From Diphasiastrum complanatum (lineage: Eukaryota > Streptophyta > Lycopodiopsida > Lycopodiales > Lycopodiaceae), in assembly GCA_029204225.1 (NCBI GenBank), contig CM055101.1, forward strand, positions 34,415,683-34,479,682: DNA of 64,000 nt, in the 5' to 3' direction. Within the stretch, counting starts at the first letter, position 1. The number at the start of each line of letters is the position of its first letter. Below the pieces are notes generated by a model, which saw only the letters and a program-made list of their open reading frames with translations, was not told the origin of the DNA and searched no databases. The position numbers and the translations under genes were made by a program. Shown piece by piece: positions 10,792 to 23,300 of this stretch.

Positions 10792-12779
10792 TGCTAGTGC
10801 GTGGACGAGCGCTGGTGGGGAGGAGGGAGTGCAGAATTAGCAAGGCTGCTTGGCTTGCGCTTCTGCTGCTGCTCATGCTCAGCGCTGCCTGGCTCTGCCT
10901 CGTCTTCTCCGCCAAGCGCTGCTGTTTCCATCGTCTGCAGCTTGCGGAGGATGTCCAGGAGCTGCTTTTGAGTCCGCCCATCAGATTGAACTGGCCCCGA
11001 GATGACGAGATGGAGGATGCCACTTTCAAGGCGGCCATTGCATCTGCGTGGACTGAAGGCAATGTGGGCAGCATGAATCTTTCGGTGCATAATATTGTGT
11101 TCGGAGTGGCCGGGACTGTGAGTTTCTGGCCTAATCGCAAGGAGCTGATCAAACTGTGGTGGAAGCCTCCGCGGATGCGAGGCTTTGTGTGGCTGGAAGA
11201 ATCTGTTCCCTATGAAAAAGACCTTCCTTTGGTGATGGTTTCTGAAGATACATCTAGATTCAGTTATACCAACGCCTTTGGGCGTCCCACGGGCATCAGG
11301 ATCGCACGCATCATCTTGGAGACTTTCAAACTACGCATACCAGATGTCAATTGGTTTGTGCTCTGCGACGATGACACCATTTTTTCTGTTGAAAATCTTG
11401 TGCGCGTTCTCAACAAATACGACTCCTCTCAGCTCTATTACATAGGCAGCACGTCGGAGAGCCATGGACAGAATCTAGCTTTTAATTTCAACATGGCTTA
11501 TGGAGGAGGTGGGTTCGCTATCAGTTATGCCTTAGCGGAAGCTCTGGTTAAAATGCTGGATAATTGCTTGGAGCGCTATCCGGAGCTTTTTGGTAGCGAT
11601 GATCGTATACATGCCTGCATTTCTGAACTCGGTGTGCCACTGACACGAGAGCCAGGCTTCCACCAGGTAATCCTTGTAGATTCTGTAATTCAGTTTTGAT
11701 GATCCAATATCATTCCGAAGAGATATTCTCTCCTAGATTGCGTCTGAGTCAATTACAGATCGTCTTAATTCGCTCTTCCATTGGCACCGAAACTGATCCG
11801 AAATTTGCTTTTCCCCGGTTGCGAGTCTTAGGAAGCGTGCTATATAGAATTTTGAAGAAACCATTCTTGTAGGATTGAACTTTCAACTGTCTGTGGCTCT
11901 CGCAGTGCGATATCATGGGTAATGCAATGGGTCTCCTAGCAGCCCACCCCGTCGCTCCCTTCGTCTCATTGCATCATGTGGAGGTGATGGAGCCCTTGCT
12001 ACCAGGCCATACTCTGCAGGAAAGCCTACGCCTTCTCACAAAAGCAATGCGGACGGAGCCTGGCAGCTTCTTACAACAGTCCATCTGCTACGATCAAGAG
12101 CAAAGCTTGTCTTATTCCGTATCCACAGGATACGTCGTTCAGGTTTATCCAGAAATTTTGTACCCTAGTAGACTGGAGCGAGTAGAGGTGACATTCAGAG
12201 CTTGGAATGAAAGGAATGGCCTGAATGAGTTTGATCAAGACACAAGGGAGTCAAAAGGAATCTGTAGGCAGCCATATCTGTTTTATATTGAAGGGATGCA
12301 GTATCAAAAGCGCAGTGGCTCAGTAATCAGCAACTATAAGCGAGATTTACTTGTTGATCACCACAAAAGATACTGCTGGTCTAGGCTGTTCTCGCTAGAT
12401 AAAGTGCAAAGAATACGTGTTCAGAGTGAACCCCTAACCATGAACTGGTACAAGGTAAGGTTCGCTCCCCCCAACTCCCACCCCAAGGGATTGCTCTTTA
12501 GATTGATTTTTCCATCACAAATCTCTCATGTTGCAAAAGCATGTTTCAATTTACTTCCCAGGTGACTGCAATGGAAATATAATAGTGATTTCACTTGTCT
12601 TAGAGCGCTTGTATAAGTGACAGCATTTCCCTGGTTGATACGTGTGGTACAAACTTTCTCATCGTGGTGATCGATATCAGGTACCAAGGAGGCAATGCTG
12701 CAAAGTAGCGAGTTTGAGAGATGGAGTTTTGAATTTGAGGATCCAAGCATGCCAGCCAGGGGAAATTATTGCTCTGTAA
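10788..12779 (+). CDS. DUF604 / fringe-like glycosyltransferase, 3 exons
   Basis: Exon 1 is 10788-11666, exon 2 is 11906-12454 and exon 3 is 12681-12779. Both introns are GT-AG and phase 0, giving about 508 aa. The protein is type II: one membrane segment at about residues 20-42 (LALLLLLMLSAAWLCLVFSA), then a lumenal domain. Domain marks are SFWPNRKELIKLWW, the DxD-type metal site CDDDTIF at about 193-199, GGGGFAIS at about 239-246, DRIHACISELGVPLT, and across the first splice GFHQ/CDIMGNAMGLLAAHPVAP. The last exon codes VPRRQCCKV and ends CQPGEIIAL, the normal DUF604 C-terminus. The family is Golgi-type beta-1,3-glycosyltransferase-like; the substrate is not predictable. A second ATG at 10791 is an equal start. 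Length and motifs look intact. Confidence 0.9.
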
Positions 12780-14190
12780 AGTATGATTTTTCAAATGTAC
12801 AGAGAATATTAGCAACAACCCTCCCGTCTTCCAAAGCACGACATCCCTATTCGTGCAATTCTTACACCATTGATCAGACACTTTTGTACTTATATTGCTA
12901 TCATATTCTTGAGATCATCATACTTACAAGTTAATTAAAAGCTTCAATTGGAGATGCATGTTAATCCAGCAATCTACCTGAATTAAAAGCATCTGCTTAA
13001 CAATGTCGAACTAATCAATCAAAATGCATACAATCCAGGTTCAAATTTCACGGTAACTTAAAGCACACTGAGATTTCATGCCTGATATGAATTTACGTCA
13101 CCGTTGGAGACATCAACTGCAAGTATATCACTTTGCAAAACCTTCCCACTACAATGGGGAATGAAATAGTCTTAATCGTTATGGCCGAGACAAATTGTCT
13201 AGGTTTGTATCTAAATTTTTTTTGTTAAGACATGCAGATCTTTTATGTCAGGAAAGCTGAAGACAGAATGAAAGCTTGGAGGTTGTTAACCGATTCTAGA
13301 TTCAACATCTGGAGTGGTTCTAGGCTAAATGTGGACAGCGTTTCAAGTTATTTCATGTCAGGAAACTGGAGTGATTGAAAATTTGTGCACTGGAAAATGT
13401 ACATGTATGAGGAATTATAAGTTGAGTGACTGAAACTGTTGATACTTTGAGATTTTTTTGTTCCTTTTTTGTGACGCTTCATTAAGCTTACCTCTTATTG
13501 AAATCAAAGAGTGCCTTCATGGCTAAAGTTTGAAATGACTTGAATGACTGAAGTAAATATATGTAAGATCCAGCATAGCTTAAGTACTCAAAATTCTAGA
13601 ATCTTTTCTCAAAGAGCTTGACATGTCCTCTAACATCACATATGTAGAATTTACCATGTTCTTGCTTTTAAGTAGTGTGCTTACTAAGATTCTGAGATTA
13701 TAGCAAGTAAAGCATAGGTTTGTTGGGCAAGGTAATTCACAATAGTGCTCGTGGAAGAGAGGGAGATATTAAGGGAGGAGAAAGTGAATTATACTACAAG
13801 AGAGAATTTATTCCGAGGATTATTTTAATGCTAAACATGGAAAAAAAAAAATTTGGGAACTACAAGCGGTACAAGAATGCTGTAAAATGTCAAGTGATTT
13901 TAACACATAGGTGCTCATAAGAGAATAATAATATCCGTTGTCAATTGTCATGTACTTATATTCTTGCCTTAGTGTGAACATCTTGGACTGTAAATTGTAC
14001 ATTAAAGTGGCTCATGTTCTCCTGTGGCATATTTTAAGAAAATTTGAATATCATGTTCTGGTTAACTTGTTGATTTTGATTGTATTTGGTATGGGGTACC
14101 AGGTCTTAAGCTAGGATCTTGATATGTACTTTATAAAGTAGATATTTGTTGACTACTTTGGTGTGCTTGGGGTTTAGTTGAGATAGCTTT
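12780..14190. other. 3' flank and gene-free intergenic DNA
   Basis: AT-rich sequence after the DUF604 stop, presumably starting with its 3' UTR. I see no further exon, RNA gene or clear element. TTCAAGTTATTTCATGTCAGGAAAC-like words near 13240 and 13340 recur once (ATGTCAGGAAA twice). Confidence 0.5.
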
Positions 14191-14198
14191 GTGAGATT

Positions 14199-15012
14199 TG
14201 GTATTAGAGCAGTTCCTTTCCAAGGTTTTGTTGGGGTTTTGGCATCACTTTTACGTTAATCTAGAATTTGATGTGGGCTTGGTGAGTCAACACCCCACTG
14301 TAGGTGAATTTTTGAGTGTTCTGAGAGCCCATAAGCTTACAAATTGGAACCCTCTCGTGAATTGTTCGTCTTTGGATAGCCTTTGAGTATTTTTTGCCAC
14401 CTTGCTTGTTTTTTCTCTTTGCTTTTGTAAAAAATCAGCCTTCTTTAGATTTGCAAAAGTATTTGTAACTTTCTAAATTCTCAGTATTTTTTGGATCTGG
14501 TGATAGGTTGCTGGTAGGGTAGAGCCTATCGCTTTCCTATTCAGTGTTCCTTACTTTTGTTTATTGTCAATTTCAAAAAAAAATTTGTTAATTTTTGAAG
14601 GAAAAAATTTTGTAGGTTGCTAGAGATGGGCTATAAAAGATCTATTCTATCCATTCCTTTTGCACAATTTTTCAAAAATTGCTTCATTTTTTACGGCTAG
14701 TCTTTTGCTATGGCATCCTAGACTAGTGATACCATTCATGATTCTCAAAGGATCAATGCACTTTCTGCCAAGGTTGATGGCATGGAACTAATGTTAAAAC
14801 ATAGCTTAGAGCAATTGAAGCTTGGCTATGCACCTGAAAGAGTCTGTGGTATAGGTAATTTGGGTGGTGAGCCTAGTTCAAGTGAAATAGATGTGGATTT
14901 TCGAACAAAGTGCAAGTTGCCATCCATCAAAGACTTGAAACCTCCAAAGTGTAGAACACCTGATCAGACAGATCTCGATTCTACTAACAAAGTGTGCAGT
15001 TTACTTGACAAA
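14199..15012 (+). mobile_element. LTR-retrotransposon 5' piece (PBS and gag start)
   Basis: TGGTATTAGAGC at 14199-14210 matches the initiator-Met tRNA primer-binding site TGGTATCAGAGC with one change, so DNA to its left should be the end of a 5' LTR. About 500 bp downstream a plus-strand frame opens with ATGGCATCC then TAG (14710). It continues for about 95 codons (KVDGMELMLKHSLEQLKL, later KCKLPSIKDLKPPKC) to 15018. This looks like the start of a gag with a stop at codon 4. No capsid core, zinc knuckle or pol follows, so it is truncated. Confidence 0.55.
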
Positions 15013-15039
15013 GGATGAGAAATGAATGCGAACTCGAAA

Positions 15040-15400
15040 CATTTCTATTCGTGATCAACCTCAAAGGATTCGCAAAATTTATCTTGCAGCCAACTCGAAA
15101 GATTCGTGAAGTATTCACGAAACAGTTTCTTGTAGAAGCTCATGGTTTCTTGTTGAAGCTCGAAAGATTTACGAATAGAATCTTGTCGCAAAATATTTTG
15201 TTTCTTGTTCAAACCTCAGATGTCGCGAAATTGTCGCAAACAATTCATGAAATCATCTGGATTCTTCTTCAAGCTCAAAGTTGTCATTTGTCGCGAACAA
15301 TTTGCGAAAGATGAAAATGTCGCGAATAATTCTCGAAACACAAAGTTGTAATGAAGAGACAGACTGTCACGAAATATTTGTGAACAAAAATTATTCGACC
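15040..15400. repeat. Cryptic TCGCGAA/TTCGYGAA-rich repeat
   Basis: Words such as GTCGCGAA, TTCGCAAA, TTCGTGAA, CTCGAAAGATT and GTCACGAAATATT recur more than ten times across about 350 bp in both orientations. The pattern is too irregular for a clean satellite. It fits neither coding frame. Confidence 0.5.
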
Positions 15401-15439
15401 CTGAAAACAGAGCGTCTATTTGAATATCAATCATTGTAA

Positions 15440-15800
15440 ATGGTTAGATCTACTATTACAGAATTAAAAGGCCAAAAGACCTATAATTAAAAGGCCAAAA
15501 GACCTATCCTGTAGCAATATAAATACATGTGCACTACTTGTTGTAAAGTACTCACTCTCTCACACTAAAGTGAATCTCAGACTCATTCAATCAGAGACAC
15601 AACAACGAGATAAGATAGCAAGAGATGTATACTGATTCAGATTCAAAATTATAAATTTGTTTTTGATCAATAGATTCTATTTGTATAAAATTGTCTCGTA
15701 ATTTCGCATATTATTTCCGCACGCATATTCAATCAAGGCAAAAACTGTTCTATTAGTACATAGACCAGAAACAAACCCGATTGAAGACACTGATATTAGT
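15440..15800 (+). repeat. Probable LTR fragment with 23-bp tandem repeat
   Basis: AATTAAAAGGCCAAAAGACC plus TAT is present twice head to tail (15462-15484 and 15485-15507). About 10 bp further is a TATA-like CAATATAAATACATG, then a CT-rich CTCACTCTCTCACAC stretch. This arrangement is typical of an LTR U3/R promoter. The boundaries are not visible. Confidence 0.4.
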
Positions 15801-16379
15801 TTGATTTATTCAAACTTTCATCATGTTCTCATTTTACCCAAACTTACAATGTAGCACATCCGTTTAGCTCCACCCATATAAATGTTTATTAGTATGTGAA
15901 GGAAAGTTGTTTAGTTTTTATTTTGATCATGTTCTTAAAACCTTTCTTGTTAAATGCTATAATATAATAAGATGTGTCCTCCAAATAAACAGCTTAAAAA
16001 ATTGGCGTTTCAAATGTGTTTGAAACAGACATGTTTGAAACGTGTTTGAAAAACCATTGGAATGCATACATTGATTTCAAGAAGTGCAGAATTTTGTTGT
16101 TATGGTGTTCGAATCCTAATCATCCCATTGACAGGCTGGTTAATATGTAGTAATAGATTGTAAAACCCTTTTGCCTGAACCAGCTTAATCCCAGAAGATA
16201 AATCCTAACGAGCCAGCTACCTGGAACAGGCAGAAACACCCGGTTTCCAGAGATTTGGAAATCAAGATAAGAGAATAAACTTTTGTTGACAGATTCTTTG
16301 GAGGAATCTGTGGACATTTGGCGCCATTTCCACCACTACATAGACACACATATTCACAAAACCATCTGATGTGGAAGAA
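15801..16379. other. Gene-free stretch
   Basis: AT-rich; a short GTGTTTGAAAC word recurs three times near 16010-16050. Nothing else is supported. Confidence 0.4.
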
Positions 16380-17030
16380 TTATTACTATTTTTCCTACAC
16401 AAAGTTGAAAGGTGCAACAACTGTGGGAACCAAACATATAGTGAAAAATTGGTTGTAGAAAATTTAATGGGGAAAGGCCTTTGGAATGTGTGGTGTTACC
16501 AATTATCCAGAGATGATTGTTGAAGCTACCTATTAGTTACAAGAATCATTACAACAATGGTGGAAGAAAGTTGAAAAAAATGGCTTTGTACCAGATTCAT
16601 GGGAGGCATTTTAATAGACGTTTATACAAAATTGGGTACCTCTCGATGAGAAAATTTGAGCATTGGACAGGCCTCAAGCAAGGGAACTGGTTGTTTCAAA
16701 GAGTATGTTGTAAATATAGAGAGGCATTGCCGAGAATCTATGAGAAAGTGCCTAAGTATTTATAGATGTTTCATTTCATTGAAGGCCTTTTTTGTGAAAG
16801 GAGCAAACACATATTGTCATGATGGAAAGAAATCTTATGAACTGGTTGTGCAAACCTCGGGTGGTCAGGCCTCACGAGGGACAAATGCCTTGGGATAAGA
16901 GGAAATTCAAGAAGCTCAAAGGGCAATGGCAGGGACAAGGACAAGGACAAGGGCAAGCTCCATGAGGCCAAAAGGGTAAGGGGATTGGTGCTCCATGTAA
17001 GAAAATCAGGTACAAAACACACTTAATGGA
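16380..17030 (+). pseudogene. Retroelement gag fragment
   Basis: In shifting plus-strand frames the text resembles the capsid part of a plant retroelement gag. It runs LKQGNWLFQ, EYVVNIERHCRE, then an FIEGL or FxKGAN-like segment. Downstream is a Gln/Gly/Arg-rich tail made by GGACAAGGACAAGG repeats. Several stops break it. A gypsy gag is the likeliest source, but identity is weak. Confidence 0.4.
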
Positions 17031-17560
17031 TGAATTAGATCTTAGCTAAATTTGGATGCACATCTAGAATCATTCACAAGTTAGAAATCATTCATCTACC
17101 ATGCCATAAATTAGAAACTCATGTAGATCTAATCATAATCACTAAGATCTGATATTGTACTATTCTTGTCCATACAACAGCAGCAAAACATTGTCCTTCA
17201 CATGTGTGAATTCACATCCTTCACGATCTCATATAGTGTTATCTCCGTCCATACAACAATAGCAGCACACTGTCCATGGAAAGTACAAGGACAAAGACAA
17301 GCTCCAAGAAGACAAAAGGTTAAAGGGGTTGGTGCTCCATTTAAGAAAATTAGATCCAAAACACACGTAATGGATCAATCAGATCTTGGCTAAATTTGAA
17401 TGCACATAGTATAATCATTCACAAGTTAGAAATCATTCATCTACCATGCTAGAACTTAGAAACCCATGTAGATCTGATCATAATGACTAAGATCTGATAT
17501 AGTACTATCCTTGTCCATACAACAGTAGCAGGACACTGTTCTTCACAGTTGTGGATTCAA
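16925..17560. repeat. Two-copy diverged tandem duplication
   Basis: The unit starting at about 16925 (GGACAAGG.. GCAAGCTCCATGAGG .. GATTGGTGCTCCATGTAAGA) reappears at about 17285 (GGACAAAGACAAGCTCCAAG .. GGTTGGTGCTCCATTTAAGA). Both continue through AAACACACxTAATGGAT, ATTCACAAGTTAGAAATCAT and TTGTCCATACAACA. The offset is about 340-350 bp with perhaps 10-15 percent divergence by eye. Confidence 0.75.
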
Positions 17561-17992
17561 GTACAACAAGAAAATTCACATTCTATACATTAGAACTCAA
17601 GATATCATGAGAAATATGAAGAGATGGACATCGAATCAAAAGAGAAAATTTCTCCATAAAAAATGACAACAACAAGATTAGTTCTCCACGATGGTATAAC
17701 TATTTATAGCAGCCATAATGTCACTTGTCCACTTGCCTTAAATTTGCCCTAAAATAGCAACTTCTAGGTATTTCACCAAAGACCTAGTTTTAAGTGACTA
17801 AATGCAATGTATCTATATCAACCAATGAGAGTAGGTCTAGATCTAATCTTATGTACTTCACTACTTGTCAAAAATAGTACAAACACTATTTATGGCCTTA
17901 TTGACATTAAAAAATCTATCTCTAAGTCAAAACTTCAAGTTGGCCTCCAAATTACCAATTTAACTCAACTTAAATAGTTGAATTTTTCACAC
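17540..17992 (-). repeat. Probable copia 3' LTR fragment
   Basis: The LTR end at 17992 reads TGTGAAAAATTCAAC on the minus strand and abuts a purine run GATGAGGGAG. This is the same polypurine/LTR junction as in the intact copia at 20373. The other LTR end is not clear. Confidence 0.5.
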
Positions 17993-18530
17993 TCCCTCAT
18001 CGACTAGTTTTAGCATAGATTTTGATAGTACTCCAAGATGAGTTTTATGCTTCATAAACAAGTCCTTTCCCAATGCTTTGGTGAAGATATCAACCACACA
18101 CTCCCTTGATGAGACATGTTGAGGCTCCACTTCCATTGTCATGACTTGTTCTCTCACAAAATGATAAGCCACTTTGATATGTTTGCTCCTTGCATGAAAA
18201 ACAAGATTGCTTGCCAAATTTGAACTAAAAGGTTATTATTAAAGATGATTGGACACTTTTGAAAATCCAAAAATTGTAGATCTATTACCACATTTCCTTG
18301 GTGCATGAAGTCAAGGCATTGTACTCAGTCTCAATTGAGGATAAAGAGATTGTTGCTCGTTTCTTCGACATCATGAGATAGCTCCTTCACCTATAAAAAT
18401 AGCATGTGCATTTATGATTTCCTATCCATTCGATCTCCAGCATGTTGGATTATTCTACTATCAGAATGATTCATCCAAATAATAGTTAATCTTCATCCAT
18501 TTTTATTATCCAGTTCTACAGTTTCATTCG
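17987..18530 (-). pseudogene. Copia RNase H C-terminus, truncated
   Basis: The frame 18217-17987 reads SNLVFHARSKHIKVAYHFVR, later SSRECVVDIFTKALGKDL, ending LVDEGV with its TGA inside the LTR. That is the end of a copia polyprotein, close kin of the intact element at 19719-26148. DNA from 18218 to about 18430 carries broken pieces of the upstream RNase H. The element is cut at 18533/18534 by the long LTR E. Confidence 0.8.
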
Positions 18531-18533
18531 AAG

Positions 18534-19718
18534 TGTGAATATAGGTGACCGGAAATCGTTGAAGTACTAGTCATGAATGTCGCTTTTGGTCTGAGGTAGC
18601 TTTGCCTTTGTTCTTCAGAGAGTCGTTTGCACTTGTCGTTTTCTGCCGATACTTGAGCAGGTAGCGAGATCAGAGAACAAAAACTTTACCACAAGTCATT
18701 GGAAGGATCCACAGGGCACCGGGAAAATCAGTAGGCAGGCAGGCTTTGTAGGTCGCAGACAACTGCTATGCGACTGTGGGAAATGCTCGCATCAGTGGAC
18801 AGGTCGCAACAGGTCAAGCAGATCTGATTTTTCGCTCAGAAGTCGGATTTTCCTTCTCTTAGAAATCGTGCTTGGAGGCTGGAACCAACTAGGCAGGTTG
18901 CAAACAGGTGAATAGGCAGACACAGACAGGTTGTAGATAGTGATCAGAGGTGTGTAGGCAGAAATCCGCAGGCAGACAAGTAGAGAAGGTGGCCTCCAGC
19001 GAGCACCCAGAGAGTAGAGGACGGACGGGCAGATCGCAGGGCCTGCAATGCAGAACACAGGGCAAGCAGGGCAGCGATGAGCTGCAGGCAGCCAGCAGGT
19101 AGGTCGTAGACCTTAGATAGGCAGTCCGCAGACAGAACAGACAGGCCACATGCAGGTGTAGGCAGCGAGGAGTAGGAGTAGGCAGGTCGAGGCAGGCAGA
19201 AACGACCGTAGACAAACAGAAAACAGCCACTCCGAGGGCACACAGAGGGCAGAGGCTATGAGCAGGTGATGAGGCAGCCTCCAGCGAGATGTGACAATGA
19301 TTGCACAAAGTGGTATAAGCCTTCTCCACAACTTCTTGCTTTGAGGATAACAAGTATACGACGCACATTCACCAATCAACCTCTCAACGGTTACTAAACA
19401 TCAGTTGACATTCACTCATCTCCAAACAACCATGCCGTTCTTTCAACCCTACAACACAAGGTGATTGCTTTTCAATCACACATCCTAATATGAAGTAAAC
19501 CAAAAATAGAAGTAACACACATTTGCATTCGATAATGGCATTAATCCTTCAATGGACCAGAATCTTTCAAACATATGATGAACAATGATAGTCACCTCAC
19601 AAACAAATGCAAACACTAAACCCTTTTAAGCATTGAAACCCTCCAACTCTCAACACATTCTTCCATCCATCAATGAGCAAGAAACAAACATCCACTATCC
19701 TTCTGATGTGTGAAAGAC
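18534..19718 (+). repeat. Long gypsy-type LTR E, copy 1, left part
   Basis: E begins TGTGAATATAGG here and matches, in reverse complement, the end of copy 2 at 50604. It is split at 19714-19718 by the young copia and continues at 26149. The segment has a run of (C/T)TGCC words on the complementary strand (about 18880-19270). These keep several minus-strand frames open (one of 159 codons, Cys/Leu-rich); the same frames are open in copy 2. I treat them as compositional, not as a gene. Confidence 0.85.
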
Positions 19719-20373
19719 TGTGAAAAATACAGATCCTAAGTGGATCTAAACTCCAAGATCATTGGCTTGAATGCTTGCACTCCAAACTACATAAGCTAGG
19801 AATTGGCAACACATTCTATGCTACCTAGAATGCAAAGAACTTGATCAAAAAGCATTTATCACAAATGGAAACTTCCATAAACATCAAGTGCGGCCCAAAA
19901 TAGCATTATACAGTCCATAATACATCAGCCTATCACTTTTGGAAAGCACCTAAGTTCATACACAATAGCTTGAAGACAATACACACAACAATGCTCTCAA
20001 TGGAGGAAGAAACAATGACAATGATCTATTGATCTCAATGAAGCATACAAAAGGTTTCTCCAACCTGTTTTCCACAACTTCCCTACTATTTATGGATGAG
20101 GAAGATGACTCTCTCTCCTCTCTCTAGAAGGTACTTGACCCTAGATATTCCCTATATAGGAAAAATAGCTAAAAATGGCTTATATGACCAAAATACATCA
20201 AAATGGTCTCATTTTGAAGGGTATGAAGTTTGACACTTCATCATACTGAAAAAATACAGTAAATAAAAACATTGTGGCCTGGTTCACACGTGTGAAACTC
20301 CAGAACAAAAACTATTTACAATTTTAGCCAATTTAGGCCTCAAACTAGCTAGGAAATGTTGACAATTTTCACA
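19719..20373 (-). repeat. Copia-1 3' LTR
   Basis: 655 bp. It holds a near-palindrome with core TTCACACGTGTGAA at 20283-20296 and a TATA-like CCCTATATAGG at about 20150-20160 (on either strand). The polyprotein stop codon lies inside its first five bases. Confidence 0.95.
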
Positions 20374-23300
20374 CTCCCTCTTCAACATTGGATGCTAGTT
20401 TCAACATAGTCTTTGAGCACATTCCAAGATTAGATCTATGAATTAAATATAGGTCCTTTTCCAATGGTTTGGTGAAGATATCAGCCACACACTCCTTTGA
20501 AGAGACATGTTGAAGCTCCACCTCTTTGGCAATGACTTGATCTCTCACAAAATGGTGAGCAATCTCAATGTGCTTGCTCCTTGCATGAAAAACAGGATTG
20601 CTTGCCAAGCTTTGGGCTGAAAGGTTATCACAAAGTATGATTGGAGTCTTCTCTGGTTCCAGCAAGTGAAGATCCAATAACATCCTCTTGATCCAAAGAA
20701 TCTCCTTGGTGCATGTTGTTAATGCCTTGTACTCGGCTTCGGTGGAAGATAGAGAGATAGTTGGTTGCTTCTTTGATAGCCATGAGACCACTCCATCTCC
20801 AAGATAGATTGCAAAGGCACTTGTTGACTTCCTATCCATTTGATCACCTGCAAAATCTGAATCTGAAAATCCACAAAGGTTAGGTGTAGTACCTCCATAC
20901 AAGATGCCAAAATCTCTAGATCCCGAGATGTATCTAAGTACTCTCTTTCCTAGCTTCCAATGAGCCTCACTAGGATCTTGCATAAATTGACTTAGTTTAC
21001 CAACCACAAAGCTTAGATCAGGTCTTGTGATGGTTAACCATATAAGAGATCCTATTAGCTTTCTATAGAGAGTAATGTCCTTGAAGGATCTTTCATTACT
21101 TCTTGTAGTTAGCTTTACATTTGATTCCATAGGAGTAGAAACAACTTTACAATCTTCCATATGAAACCTTTTTAGAATAGAGTTAACATACTTTTCTTGA
21201 CATATGAATGTAGATTTAGAAGTTCTAATAATCTCTATTCCTAAGATATAATGAAGTTTACCAAGATCTTGAATTTCAAACTCTCTTTTGAGTGCCATCT
21301 TGATTTCATCTATATCTAGATTGTTACCACCACTTAAGATAATGTCATCAACATAGATCAAAAGTAAAGTGATATCATTTTCATTCAATCTAAAGTAGAG
21401 AGAATGATCATACTCACTCATAACAAAGTTTTGAGAAAGTAAGAAGGAATTGAGCTTAGCATACCAACTCCTTGGTGCTTGCTTTAGCCCATACAAACTC
21501 TTTTGGAGATAGCACACATGATTAGGCTCATCATGTGAAACATAGCCCTCGGGTTGCTCCATGTAAATATCTTCTTCAAGATCACCATTCAAGAAGGCAT
21601 TAGTAACATCCATTTGCCACATATCCCAATCATAAAGAGTTGCAAGAGAGATTAGGATTCGAATAGTTACCATCTTTGCCACGGGTGCAAAGGTCTCATC
21701 ATAGTCAATACCATATTCTTGAGCATACCCCTTTGCCACCAACCTTGCCTTGTACTTGTTGATTGATCCATCTTGATTTGTCTTGATCTTGAAGATCCAC
21801 TTACAACCAATTGCCTTCTTGTCCTTTGGAAGCTTTACCAACCTCCATGTGTTGCTTTTGATGAGTGCTTGATGCTCATGATCCATGGCTTGGATCCATT
21901 CCTTCTTTTGAATTGCTTCACCTACACAAGTTGGTTCATCAAAAGAGGTAAGAAAAGCAAAGTTAGAGTTGTCCACCACTTGCTTTCCTTTTTCATCATA
22001 GGTTAGCCTTGATGGCTTAGCCCTTTGCCTTTGAGTCTTCCTTGAAGTTTGCTTTGGAGTGGTATCTCCATCTTCATCCAAGACATCTTGCACATCATGA
22101 TGATTAGTAGGCACATCAACATCAACATCAACAACATTGGAAACATTCTCTTCATGAAAGATGACATCCCTACTTATGACAACTTTCTTTGTATAAGGAA
22201 TGTACACTTTGTAAGCCTTGCTTACTTCACTATAGCCAACAAACACACCCTTCTTTGATGAAGGATCTTCTTTAGTTCTATCATCAAGTGTGATATTGAC
22301 AAAACATGTACATCCAAAGATCCTACAATGCTTGACACTCGGCCTTCTACCATAAAGAACCTCATGAGGAGTTTTACCATCCAAGGAAGCACTTGTCCAT
22401 CTATTACATAGATAGTTAGCACATGCTAAAGCTTCCCCCCAAAAAGACTTAGCAAGATTAGCATGTAGTCTCATTGCCTTGGCACATTCACAAAGGGTTC
22501 TATTCTTCCTCTCGGCCACTCCATTCTGTTGTGGAGTCCTAGGACTAGACATCTCCCTCTTAATCCCATGTGCTATACAAAAGTCTTTGAACCTATTTGA
22601 GGTGTATTCCCCTCCATTATCAGATCTTAAGCATTTGATCTTTGTATTGAATTGGTTTTCCATTTCATTCTTGAACTTGACAAATGCAGCAAACACTTCA
22701 TCCTTACTTTTAAGAAGATAGATCCAAGTATACCTACTAAAGTCATCAATGAAAGTTGCATACATCTTTGCCCCACCATTGCTAGTTGTACTAGAAGAAT
22801 GAATATCAGAATGCACAAGTTGAAAAGCTTCTTTAGATCTAGAAGTAGATCTAGAATAAGCAAGTCTATGAGATTTGGACAAGGCACAATGTTCACAAAC
22901 ACTATTGTTTGCAACAAGACTTTTAGGGAGACCAAGAACAAGCTCTTTCTTTGCCATTACCTCCAAAGATTTGAAGTTGGGATGGCCCAACCTCTTGTGC
23001 CAAACTTCTTGGTTTGTCAATTGCTCCCTAGCCATACATCCTTCATGATTAGAGATCACACATGCATCAAGCTTGAAAAGTTTACCATGCCTCCTACCTT
23101 GAGCAATCAAGGATCCACATTTACTTATCAAACATGCATCTCCAATGAACTCCACATCAAGTCCTTTGTCAATCATTTGACTTACACTAAGCAAATTCTT
23201 AGTGATTGAAGGAATGTACAAAACATTTTCAAGATTTGCTTTCCTATTTGTTGAAAGGGAAATAGGAATAGTGCCTATGCCTTTGATGTCACATTGACCA

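Noticed and set aside
10604-11152. 182-codon minus-strand frame over the DUF604 leader and exon 1
   Set aside because: Antisense shadow of a real exon and of GA/GAA repeats; Leu/Ser/Phe-rich composition follows from them.
18889-19368. Cys-rich secreted protein
   Set aside because: Lies antisense in an LTR of skewed CTGCC composition, with several overlapping frames open; no signal for a real gene.
22652-23209. 185-codon plus-strand frame
   Set aside because: Antisense shadow of copia-1 integrase.
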